A stretch of DNA of 64,000 nucleotides from Microbulbifer agarilyticus (lineage in GTDB: Bacteria > Pseudomonadota > Gammaproteobacteria > Pseudomonadales > Cellvibrionaceae), in contig NZ_JAIUZM010000002.1 in the NCBI RefSeq assembly GCF_020171345.1, forward strand, positions 434,001 to 498,000, given 5' to 3'. Shown here piece by piece: positions 27,123 to 34,725 of this stretch. A model generated the notes under the pieces. The model did not search any database. It had not been told where the DNA came from and saw nothing but the letters and a program-made list of their open reading frames with translations. A program made the position numbers and the translations under genes. How positions within the stretch are numbered: the first letter of the stretch is position 1; each line of letters opens with the position of its first letter.

Positions 27123-28586
27123 TCAATTCTGCATGATTGGTGGCGCCTGTTCACTGAATTCAGTGACTTGCGGGCAGGCGTCCCCGGCCAGTGCGAAACC
27201 CATCAGCTCCCCGCTGGGGGTGATAAAGCGGGCTGCGACGCCTTGGTTGTCCGTGCGTGTGTAATGCCAGTTGCCCTGCATCCCTCGTGGGGGTGGCGAA
27301 GTAATGACCGGGCAGAGAGTGGTTTTGACGTTGACCGGCATGCTGCCATAGAAAACCAGCGTCGGTGTGCCGGCCAGAGTTCGCGCCAGCGCCTGTGCGG
27401 AAGCGAGTAGCGGTGCGACATAGCAGAGGTTGTGGCCATCTACCTCGGCGCAGTCACCCAGCGCGTAGACATCCTCGATTTCCGTGGCCAGTAAGCGGTC
27501 GGTTAGGATGCCGCGGTTGCAGGGAATACCATAGTGTTGCGCCAGTTCAACTCTGGGGCGCACGCCAATCGCGCTGATCACCCGGTCAACTTGAATTTGT
27601 GTGCCATTCTCAAGCACCACTTGAATACCGGAACCACGATAATCGAGTGACTTGACCGTGGTGCCAAGGTGGAAGCTGACCCCCGCTTGGCTCAGTGTTG
27701 TCTGTACCAGTGCACTGGCATCGGGCGGCAGCAAATTACCGAGCACCTGAGATTGCGGCTCAACCACGTGCACTTCGAAGCCGGACTGAACGAGGTCGTT
27801 CGCGTATTCGCAGCCAATCAGGCCACCGCCGATCACCAACGCCGATTTTGCACCGCTGGCCGCGGTGTAAAAACGCTGAAAATCTTGCAGGTCATTGATA
27901 TGGAATGCGCAACCGGCGGCGTTGCCTGCTACCGGGGCATGAATTGGCTCTGAGCCCAGTGCCAGCACTAGTTTGTCGTAGGTCAGGTGAGACTGCTGTT
28001 GCCCGCTATCGATTGTCACCGTGTGGGCATCGGTGTCGATCGCGCTTACCTTCGAGAAGGTCAGGATATTGGCCTGAAGCGTCTCAGCCATTTCTCGGGC
28101 AGTGGAGCTGACCAGCTGCTCAGGTGAGCGGCGTTTTTGGAATGCGGTACTTAACTGCGGCTTTGAATAGCTGTTTCCATCGTCCGCAGTAATCATAAAG
28201 AGGGGCGTGCTGGCGTCATGCTTGCGAAGTTCTTTCGCCAGTTGATAGCCCGCAAGTCCAGTGCCAATAACGACGATGGGTTTGCGCGCGTAATCGATGT
28301 CGGCAAAAGTAGCTAAATCTGCGTTGTGTGCGGCTGCTTCTTGAGTTCCCGGGCTATCGTTCTGGGTTGCAGTACTAGCTGCGGTACTGGTTGCGGTACT
28401 TGAAGGCTGCGTATGGACTTCGATCATCTCAAAGTCGCTCTTGCCTACACCGCACTCCGGGCACAGCCAGTCATCGGGGACATCTTCCCAGCGGGTTTTT
28501 GGTGGTATGCCATCCTGGGGTGCGCCTTTTAATTCATCGTAAACCCAGCCACATACCAGGCATTCCCAAATCCGATACCCCTGCAT
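27123..28586 (-). CDS. Rubredoxin-rubredoxin reductase fusion
   Basis: The first 55 or so of 487 residues are a rubredoxin: 'WECLVCGWVYDELKGAP' and 'LCPECGVGKSDFE' give the two CxxC iron sites. A linker of about 45 Ala/Ser/Thr-rich residues leads into an FAD/NAD(P)H-dependent reductase with 'VVIGTGLAGYQLAKEL' (FAD), 'ALVIGGGLIGCEYANDL' (NADH) and 'VYALGDCAEVDG'. The fusion would pass electrons from NADH to one iron centre and on to an acceptor enzyme. No alkane hydroxylase is nearby. In this operon the likely acceptors are the RCCR-like reductases, whose plant relatives need ferredoxin, or an oxygenase outside the window. Confidence 0.92.
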   Translation of the reverse strand: MQGYRIWECLVCGWVYDELKGAPQDGIPPKTRWEDVPDDWLCPECGVGKSDFEMIEVHTQPSSTATSTAASTATQNDSPGTQEAAAHNADLATFADIDYARKPIVVIGTGLAGYQLAKELRKHDASTPLFMITADDGNSYSKPQLSTAFQKRRSPEQLVSSTAREMAETLQANILTFSKVSAIDTDAHTVTIDSGQQQSHLTYDKLVLALGSEPIHAPVAGNAAGCAFHINDLQDFQRFYTAASGAKSALVIGGGLIGCEYANDLVQSGFEVHVVEPQSQVLGNLLPPDASALVQTTLSQAGVSFHLGTTVKSLDYRGSGIQVVLENGTQIQVDRVISAIGVRPRVELAQHYGIPCNRGILTDRLLATEIEDVYALGDCAEVDGHNLCYVAPLLASAQALARTLAGTPTLVFYGSMPVNVKTTLCPVITSPPPRGMQGNWHYTRTDNQGVAARFITPSGELMGFALAGDACPQVTEFSEQAPPIMQN

Positions 28587-28620
28587 TCAGTGCTCCAAAA
28601 TCACTTTAATTTTGATGGTC

Positions 28621-28643
28621 TGCCACAGTGCAAAACTGTGGCA
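28621..28643. repeat. Perfect inverted repeat (hairpin)
   Basis: TGCCACAGT and ACTGTGGCA form a 9-bp stem with a 5-base loop in the gap between two minus-strand genes. No T tract follows on either strand, so it is not a clear terminator; processing or attenuation within the operon is possible. Confidence 0.6.
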
Positions 28644-28735
28644 GCTCGATGCAGGATAAAAAGGCGATGAAATTTTAGGGATGATATTTATCAACCGGTG
28701 CACGAATTATTCGTACTACCGGCGATGTCATTGGA

Positions 28736-29368
28736 TCAAGCGAGGTGTTTCCAGATGGATGCGCTGAAGGGCTCTTCGTGGACCGGGCCGGTCTTGCCTC
28801 TTGGATCGAGTTCATGACGTTGATCGCAGGTTGGCGAAAGGCGTACACCGCGCGCAGTAAGCGTGCGGGTGGCAACACCTTCACGGTACAGAACGGTATG
28901 GCGAACCCGTTGGCCCGGGGCGGTGAGCATAATGAAATCGGGTTCCATATAGACCTCGCAGGCGGGGTTCAGCCTGAGCGCATTGAAGGTCAGGATGCCG
29001 ACACCGCCGGAGACGCCGACATTTTCATAAGCGCCGGGGCCGAGCGGATCAAACACCAGCAGGTTGTCGCGCAGCTGGCCGGTAAAGGTTTTGGCGGTGG
29101 GCTCTCGTCCGCGGAAGTGCACATTGGTCAGTTGCAGGCGGTGCCCGTCAAAGTCGAGGTAGACCAGGTTGTCAAACGGGCTTGGTCCCGGCGTGCCACT
29201 GCCAGCTGCGGTGTCGTCTTCCAGTGGGCGGCCGTCTAGATGAAACAGTTCGACCTGGTCGTGCCAGGTACCGCGCATCATCATCAGGTTGTAGCCCACG
29301 GAGCCTATGGGAAAAGTGGGGTAGCTCGTCGCCGTGGGGTTGCTTTTTTCGGGGAATCGTTCGGCCAT
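28736..29368 (-). CDS. Uncharacterised calycin-like protein
   Basis: This 210-residue protein has no signal peptide. The pattern 'LMMMRGTWHDQVELFHLDG' followed by many alternating strands and a C-terminal 'RHTVLYREGVATRTLTARG' resembles lipocalin-like calycins of the CpcS/DUF3598 kind, some of which bind bilins. That resemblance is by pattern only. It is the first gene of the minus-strand operon that also encodes the rubredoxin reductase, the duplicated beta protein and the flavin reductase. It is divergent from the chlorophyll b reductase-like gene, with operator C between them. Confidence 0.62.
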   Translation of the reverse strand: MAERFPEKSNPTATSYPTFPIGSVGYNLMMMRGTWHDQVELFHLDGRPLEDDTAAGSGTPGPSPFDNLVYLDFDGHRLQLTNVHFRGREPTAKTFTGQLRDNLLVFDPLGPGAYENVGVSGGVGILTFNALRLNPACEVYMEPDFIMLTAPGQRVRHTVLYREGVATRTLTARGVRLSPTCDQRHELDPRGKTGPVHEEPFSASIWKHLA

Positions 29369-29437
29369 TCCGGATCTATCTCAGGTAAAGGTTAGCTCTG
29401 CTCACGCCACCCTGTTCACACCAAAAGTTGCGTTAAA

Positions 29438-29455
29438 CATGATAATGATATAACA
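29438..29455. promoter_or_regulatory. 18-bp regulon operator, site C
   Basis: The right half GATATAACA matches the consensus at 8 of 9 positions and the left half at 6 of 9. An alternative register, TGATATAACAATAACTCA at 29446-29463, is nearly repeated beside site H. It lies between divergent genes. Confidence 0.6.
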
Positions 29456-29535
29456 ATAACTCAAAATAAAGGCGGCGGCCAACTCTGTCACCGGCGCATC
29501 AACGTTTCCCTGACAACGAAAACAGGAGTGACTCG

Positions 29536-30342
29536 ATGAAGACTGTGGTCATAACCGGTAGTACCCGAGGAATAGGGCGAGGGCTCGCGGAAAACTTTTT
29601 GGCAAGCGGGTGCCGCGTAATTATCAGTGCGCGCGGCCAGAGCAAGGTAGATAGCGTGGTCGCTGAGTTGCAAAGCCAGCATGGCAAGGACGCGGTAGCG
29701 GGAATCGCCTGTGATATCACTTCGGAGGCCGATCTGGCCAAGCTCTGGGATTTCGCCAATAGCCAGGGTGCGGTGGATATCTGGATTAACAATGCCGGTA
29801 TGAGCATTGTGCGGAAGCCGCTGCATGAACAGTCTGCGCAAGATTTGCGTGCGATCGTCGACACCAATCTGACCGGACTTCTGCTGGCTTGTAAGGTTAC
29901 GCTGGCGGGGATGTTGAAACAGGGCCACGGGCAAATCTGGAATATGGAAGGTTTCGGCAGTACCGGCCAAACGAACACCGGTATGGCGGCCTACGGAGCA
30001 ACCAAGCGCGCGCTCAATTACCTGACCACTTCACTGCAGAAAGAGGTCAAGGGCACCAACGTGCAGGTAAATACTTTGAGTCCCGGTATTGTGGTGACGG
30101 ATCTATTGGTTGGGGATTACGACCTTGCTTCGCCTGAGTGGCAGAAGACCCGCAAGATCCTGAATATCCTCGGGGATACGGTGGAGACGGTTAGCCCGTA
30201 TTTGGTGCGTGGCGTATTGAATGCACAAAAATCCGGTAGCCGGGTGGCGTGGCTAACCGGGCGCAAGGCATTCTGGCGCTTTCTTACTGCAGGTTTAAAC
30301 AAACGTGATTTGTTTGCCGAGTATGACGCACCGCCGGCGTAG
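29536..30342 (+). CDS. Short-chain dehydrogenase, chlorophyll b reductase (NOL/NYC1)-like
   Basis: This 268-residue SDR has the NAD(P) motif 'VVITGSTRGIGRGLAENF' and the catalytic Tyr/Lys in 'AAYGATKRALNYLTTSLQKE'. Several blocks are those of plant NOL/NYC1 rather than of ordinary SDRs: 'VDIWINNAG', 'IWNMEGFGSTGQ' before the Tyr, 'LSPGIVVTDLL' after it, and the C-terminal 'SRVAWLTGRKAFWRF'. NOL reduces the 7-formyl group of chlorophyll(ide) b to hydroxymethyl, the entry step of chlorophyll b breakdown. The bacterial protein lacks transmembrane segments and should be cytoplasmic. It stands alone on the plus strand with operator C upstream and a bidirectional terminator downstream. A reductase for another bulky aldehyde or ketone remains possible. 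Confidence 0.85.
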   Translation: MKTVVITGSTRGIGRGLAENFLASGCRVIISARGQSKVDSVVAELQSQHGKDAVAGIACDITSEADLAKLWDFANSQGAVDIWINNAGMSIVRKPLHEQSAQDLRAIVDTNLTGLLLACKVTLAGMLKQGHGQIWNMEGFGSTGQTNTGMAAYGATKRALNYLTTSLQKEVKGTNVQVNTLSPGIVVTDLLVGDYDLASPEWQKTRKILNILGDTVETVSPYLVRGVLNAQKSGSRVAWLTGRKAFWRFLTAGLNKRDLFAEYDAPPA

Positions 30343-30373
30343 TGGGTTGCGTTGATTACTCTTCTCACAGGAT

Positions 30374-30401
30374 AAAAAAGCCCGCATCTGCGGGCTTTTT
30401 T
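30374..30401. terminator. Bidirectional rho-independent terminator
   Basis: GCCCGCA-TC-TGCGGGC is flanked by six A residues on the left and six T residues on the right, between convergent genes. It can stop transcription from both sides. Confidence 0.93.
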
Positions 30402-30431
30402 ATTGGGGTTTGTTTCTTGGCGGGTATGTGA

Positions 30432-31778
30432 TTACGCAGGCATGTCACCAGTCGGAGTCAGCGGTCGCTCGGATGGTGTCAGGCGTTTTTGCAAGCGCTT
30501 CTCCAAGACAATTGCCCAGCACAAGACGAGTAGGGCAACGCCGGCGAAGAATACAAATGGCCCGGATGCGCGCCAGGTATCGAACAGGTAACCGCCAGCC
30601 ACGCTCGCAACCAGAATGCCCACTGCACCGGAGAGGGTGAAGAAACCAATCACCGCACCGCGGTGCGATTGCGGCGCCTGTTGGGCCACTAGAACGCCGC
30701 TGGTAATAATGCAGCCAATTTCACCGAGGCCAATTAGTGCGGCGCAGATAATCATGCCGGTGGTAAAGGGGTCGGTAATGAAAATGGTTGAGCCGTAGCC
30801 GATTGCGGAAATCAGTAGTGCGATGATCAGTGCGCGAATGCGCGAGATCATGTCGGCGAGTATGCCGAATACCGGGGCGGTCAGTAATGCGCAGCCCTGG
30901 GCGATGCCCACAATCATGCCCGCACGCGCCAGTGCCTCGGCTCGGCTCATACCCAGTTCCGCAGTGCCGTAATTGGTGACCCACAATGTGAAAAAGGTGC
31001 CGACAATCATCAGGTTGCCGCGCGCTACAAACGAGGCGCCGTAGGCCAGGGCGATGCTCGGGTCGCGCGCCGCGCGCAGGCCGTTGCGGGTGATGCTGAT
31101 CAAGCTTTCACTGTGCTCACTGGGTTCCGCCTGGCTGCTGCCGGGCTTCAGTCCAATCAACATCAAAATGCCGGTGACAAACGAGACGATGGCTACAAGG
31201 CCGTAGGTCTGGATACCGGCTTCCTGGGCGGTCGCACCACTGTTTTGTAGGATCGCTGGTAATTGCAGCAGCAAAAACACACAGATCATTGCGCCCACAC
31301 CATTCATTACGCCTTGCAGGCCGGTCGCACGGCCGCGGCTTTCATTGCGCACATAGTCGGCAATGAGGGCAACGATGGTGGTCGTCACTGCGGCCAGTCC
31401 CACGGAATAGCCCAGCCGAACGACCAGTAACTCGGTGACATTCTCGGCGTGGGGGTAAAGCGCAATACCTGCAGACATCACCAGAAAGCCGAACCCGGTG
31501 ATAGGGCGGCGGCCGAAACGGTCGGAAAGGGGGCCGAATATGGCGACCGAGATGATAATCACAATCTCCGCCCAGAAATTGAGCAGTCCACTCACCATGC
31601 CGTGGCGTTCTGGGGGAATATTGAGAAACTCTGTCAGAAGGAAGGGTTGGCTCTGGGGGATGAAGGAGGCGAACATGATGGTCGCCAGACAAGCGAAGTA
31701 AAAGGTGAGCACATTGGAGCGCGAGACATCATTCTCTAGCTTGAGCCCTAAAAACCGGTGTTCCTGCTGGTTAGCCAT
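30432..31778 (-). CDS. MFS transporter 1
   Basis: This 448-residue protein has 12 predicted transmembrane helices and the major facilitator signature 'GPLSDRFGRRPI' between helices 2 and 3, with 'DYVRNESRGRATGLQG' between helices 4 and 5. It closely resembles the transporter at 53278-54639 (both share an 'LYPHA' stretch and the SRGRA loop), so the two are paralogues within the island. It could import an intermediate or export a by-product. It is transcribed divergently from the first tandem nitrilase gene with operator D between. Confidence 0.9.
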   Translation of the reverse strand: MANQQEHRFLGLKLENDVSRSNVLTFYFACLATIMFASFIPQSQPFLLTEFLNIPPERHGMVSGLLNFWAEIVIIISVAIFGPLSDRFGRRPITGFGFLVMSAGIALYPHAENVTELLVVRLGYSVGLAAVTTTIVALIADYVRNESRGRATGLQGVMNGVGAMICVFLLLQLPAILQNSGATAQEAGIQTYGLVAIVSFVTGILMLIGLKPGSSQAEPSEHSESLISITRNGLRAARDPSIALAYGASFVARGNLMIVGTFFTLWVTNYGTAELGMSRAEALARAGMIVGIAQGCALLTAPVFGILADMISRIRALIIALLISAIGYGSTIFITDPFTTGMIICAALIGLGEIGCIITSGVLVAQQAPQSHRGAVIGFFTLSGAVGILVASVAGGYLFDTWRASGPFVFFAGVALLVLCWAIVLEKRLQKRLTPSERPLTPTGDMPA

Positions 31779-31883
31779 GGCGGCGCCTCGTTATAACGGT
31801 TAGATCAACATTGGTACTGGTGCGAACCGTGATGCCTTGTCAGATCTGTCGATATTATTTGGATTTGGTTTGAAATGATATAA

Positions 31884-31901
31884 TGATAGAGTTTTATAAC
31901 A
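31884..31901. promoter_or_regulatory. 18-bp regulon operator, site D
   Basis: TGATAGAGTTTTATAACA matches the 18-bp consensus at 15 of 18 positions. It lies between the divergent MFS gene and the long nitrilase-RCCR operon. A second partial TGATATAAT half lies just upstream at 31876. Confidence 0.68.
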
Positions 31902-32053
31902 ATTGGTAGTAGGTTAGCAGTAGTTTGCTAGTAGATTCTTTCCGGTAGCCCACTACGAGTTCTATCGATAGTACTTACTGCAAGTCGCTGATTGATTGGT
32001 AACCAGACTCCCGTCCAGTCGGGAGGTGAGCATTCGCAAAGGCAGGTCGTAAA

Positions 32054-33766
32054 ATGAACAATAAATCCATTCGTGTCGCAGCCGTCCAGTTCCATGTGGG
32101 GACTGATGTCAGTGAGAACCTGAATACGGTGTTGCGGATGCTGGATCAGGCTGCGGAAGTTCGCCCGGATTTGGTGGTGCTGCCCGAGTTCTGTAACCAC
32201 CTGTCCTGGTATGACGGTCAGGAGCATTGTGCAGAGGTGTCCGTCACTCTGGGCGGTGACTTTTTGCAGGCGGTAGCTGCCAAGGCGCGCACTCTGAAGG
32301 TCTATGTTGTGGTTAATTGCACCGTGCGCCGGGAGGATGGCACGGTCACCGGGTCGAGCCTGATGTATTCGCCGGAGGGCGAACTGATCGCCGACAACAC
32401 CAAGCAGATTTATATCGGCCATGAAAATGATTTTCTCGAACCCGCTAAAGAGCCGGGCCCCGTGGTTGAGACACCTTTGGGGCGTTTTGGTCTCTATTCC
32501 TGCATGGATGGTGTTATTAACGAACCGCCGCGCACCTTGGCATTGCGAGGAGCGCAGGTACTTTGCAATAGCCTGAATTCGTTCGCCAGCGATGAGGGAT
32601 CTTTGCATGTCCCGGTGCGCGCGCCAGAGAACCATGTGTTTATCGTTGCGGCGAACAAAGTGGGCCCGCTCGTGCCCGAGGCCATTCTGGTCCCGGTCAG
32701 TGAAGCTACAGGCATTCCGCAGAAGTTCCTACACGGGGCCGGTGAAAGCCAAATCGTAGCGCCCGATGGCACCGTCCTGGCCTGTGCATCCCTCGACAAG
32801 GAGGAGGTGATTTACGCGGACATTCAGCCCGCGCAGGCGGATGACAAGCATCGCTCGGACGGAACAGATATTTTTGCCAGTCGCCGCCCAGGTTTGTACC
32901 AGTCCATTGGCGAAAATCCGAGTGCGCAAGCTTACCCCGAATGGTCGGGGGCTGAGTCCGTGCAAGCTGCGGTCGTTAATCTTACCGCCGATGGACGCGA
33001 CGGCCTGCGGGAGGCGGCGGATTCGGCACGCAAAGCGATTGAAGCTGGTGCCCAGCTGGTGGCGGTGCCGCCATTAATGGGTGCGGCTGCGATTGCGGCG
33101 GACCTTCCCGCGTCGCTGGATTTTTCCGGTGAAGTGATCGAGACGCTGCGCCTGTGTTGCAGTGAGGAGAGCTATATCTCCACTGCGTTACCAATGCGTT
33201 GCGAGGACGGGCAGAATCGCTATTGTGCCGTTGTGATTGGTGCAGGCGGTGTTGTGTTCAGTCAGGGCCAGGTGCATCGCAGCACACGTTTCGAATGGTC
33301 GGCGCCCGTCGATCGTTTTGACAATATTGTCTTGTCATTTGGTCGGGTGGCGGTGGTCACGTCTGATGACAGTCTGTACCCAGAGACCTTCCGCTTGTTG
33401 GCGATGGCCGGCGTCGATACAGCTGTGGTTTCGCTGGAGCCCCTCGGCGCATGGGAGTTGCGCACCGGGCTGCTGGAGCGCTCGGCAGAAAACCGTATAA
33501 ATTTGCTGGTAGCTGCCATTGCTTCACCGCTGGGGGCCGGGTTTGCAGCTGCGTTGCAGCGAGATTTTACTGTGCTCACGCCATGGCAAGAACGTGCCTT
33601 TGACGGTTTGCTGAGCCAGCCAGAACTTTATCGGGTGGCAGATCAGCAGCCAATTTTGGCGGTGACCTTGTATCCGGCGGCCGCAGAAAATAAAGAGGTC
33701 TCCCGAAATACCGATCTTGTGGTCAATCGACCCTGGAATTTGTGTGGTCCGATTACTGCACATTAA
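32054..33766 (+). CDS. Tandem-domain nitrilase superfamily protein 1
   Basis: This 570-residue protein is two carbon-nitrogen hydrolase domains in a row, about twice the usual family length. The N-terminal domain has the full Glu-Lys-Cys triad: Glu in 'LPEFCN', Lys in 'NTKQIYIGHENDF' and Cys in 'YSCMDGV'. In the C-terminal domain (from about residue 300) the same places read 'VPPLMG' (Glu lost), 'VHRSTRF' (Lys lost) and 'TSDDSLYPE' (Cys replaced by Ser), so it should be catalytically dead. The active half would hydrolyse an amide, nitrile or carbamoyl group. It is the first gene of a ten-gene operon. A paralogue with the same layout is at 54961-56676. Confidence 0.9.
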   Translation: MNNKSIRVAAVQFHVGTDVSENLNTVLRMLDQAAEVRPDLVVLPEFCNHLSWYDGQEHCAEVSVTLGGDFLQAVAAKARTLKVYVVVNCTVRREDGTVTGSSLMYSPEGELIADNTKQIYIGHENDFLEPAKEPGPVVETPLGRFGLYSCMDGVINEPPRTLALRGAQVLCNSLNSFASDEGSLHVPVRAPENHVFIVAANKVGPLVPEAILVPVSEATGIPQKFLHGAGESQIVAPDGTVLACASLDKEEVIYADIQPAQADDKHRSDGTDIFASRRPGLYQSIGENPSAQAYPEWSGAESVQAAVVNLTADGRDGLREAADSARKAIEAGAQLVAVPPLMGAAAIAADLPASLDFSGEVIETLRLCCSEESYISTALPMRCEDGQNRYCAVVIGAGGVVFSQGQVHRSTRFEWSAPVDRFDNIVLSFGRVAVVTSDDSLYPETFRLLAMAGVDTAVVSLEPLGAWELRTGLLERSAENRINLLVAAIASPLGAGFAAALQRDFTVLTPWQERAFDGLLSQPELYRVADQQPILAVTLYPAAAENKEVSRNTDLVVNRPWNLCGPITAH

Positions 33767-33778
33767 TCACTTCAACAT

Positions 33779-33820
33779 GGCGCGGTGTCTTATTGAGAAA
33801 TATCAATGTGACACCGTGCC
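33779..33820. repeat. Long imperfect hairpin
   Basis: GGCGCGGTGTC pairs with GACACCGTGCC over 11 bp with one G-T wobble. The loop contains a further ATTGA/TCAAT stem. No T tract follows. It lies between the nitrilase and the RCCR-like gene and may tune their relative expression. Confidence 0.7.
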
Positions 33821-33871
33821 GGCTTGCCCAAAATCTTATCCTATCAATGGCACTTTTCTTCGGAGTCACCT

Positions 33872-34618
33872 ATGAGCGCAACTTCTTTGCCTGAGTCTCT
33901 GGCCAATAAAATACGCGATCGACTAATCGATACGCTCGGCCTTAAGGAAGTTTATGGTGCCGATAACGGCCCATACCTGACACTGGAAAGCCATATGCCG
34001 ATGGCCCAGGGCAAGGTCGGCGAGGTGCGTCTCTACGAGGGCGGTCCGCTACAAAAAGTGGTGACCTGCGCCTTGGTCGTTCCGCAGATTGGTCTCGACT
34101 CCCATATGTTGTTCGCATTCACTCCGAGCGAGAGTGCGGTACCGCATTTCACGTTGGATTCTGTGGGTGCTGGCGAGCATTGCGCATTCCACTTGGATCT
34201 TGTGCCGCGCCTGGACCTCGGTGCAAACCTTGCCTACATGGATGAGGTTTACACCCCGCTGACAGAAACCTGTACCGCTACCCGCAATATGGAAGGCATG
34301 AGTGCTGCACACCTGGATATTCGCCAGCTGGCGATTATGTCTCCATGGATGCTGGTACAGCGTGCCACCAAGGAAGCGTTTGCCAAAATTGACGGTGCTG
34401 TCGATGCCTATCTGGACCACTGGTTTGCCGTGCTGGAGAAAGGCGTCAGTGAGAAGGCGCTGGAGGCGGTAGACAGCGCGGCGCTCGCTGAACGTGACCG
34501 CCGTAATCGTGAAATCGTTTTCGATCCAGACGTAGACAAAGTTTGGAATCAAATCACCGGATTGATTGGCGCCGAAAGCAGTGAAGCGCTGCGCGGATTG
34601 CTGAAGGCTGTCGATTAA
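33872..34618 (+). CDS. RCCR-like protein 1 (red chlorophyll catabolite reductase family)
   Basis: This 248-residue protein resembles plant RCCR, a ferredoxin-dependent bilin reductase relative that reduces the open-chain red chlorophyll catabolite. Matching segments in order are 'AVPHFTLD' (plant APNFVVEL), 'HLDLVPRLDLGANLAYMDEVY' (plant LDLPHRKDLVLNPDYLKEYY), a helix around 'AYLDHWFAVLE', and the C-terminal 'AERDRRNREIVFDPD' (plant ERRDKSFRRKSIEDD). I recalled the plant sequence from memory, so the alignment needs confirmation. There is no plastid-type leader. The start ATG has GGAG six bases upstream. The gene lies second in the long operon after the tandem nitrilase. Confidence 0.78.
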   Translation: MSATSLPESLANKIRDRLIDTLGLKEVYGADNGPYLTLESHMPMAQGKVGEVRLYEGGPLQKVVTCALVVPQIGLDSHMLFAFTPSESAVPHFTLDSVGAGEHCAFHLDLVPRLDLGANLAYMDEVYTPLTETCTATRNMEGMSAAHLDIRQLAIMSPWMLVQRATKEAFAKIDGAVDAYLDHWFAVLEKGVSEKALEAVDSAALAERDRRNREIVFDPDVDKVWNQITGLIGAESSEALRGLLKAVD

Positions 34619-34725
34619 TCGCCTGATCGAATAATCGAAAGCCGGGTTTTGCATTAAGAGGGCAGCATGCGCACTTGTATTTGAGTGCGTATGTGTTGAA
34701 TGAATAAGAATAATTGGGGTAGGGA

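Noticed and set aside
28682..28693. TGATATTTATCA palindrome
   Set aside because: It is 12 bp with a 2-bp centre and does not fit the 18-bp spacing; it lies within a minus-strand operon and may be chance in AT-rich DNA.
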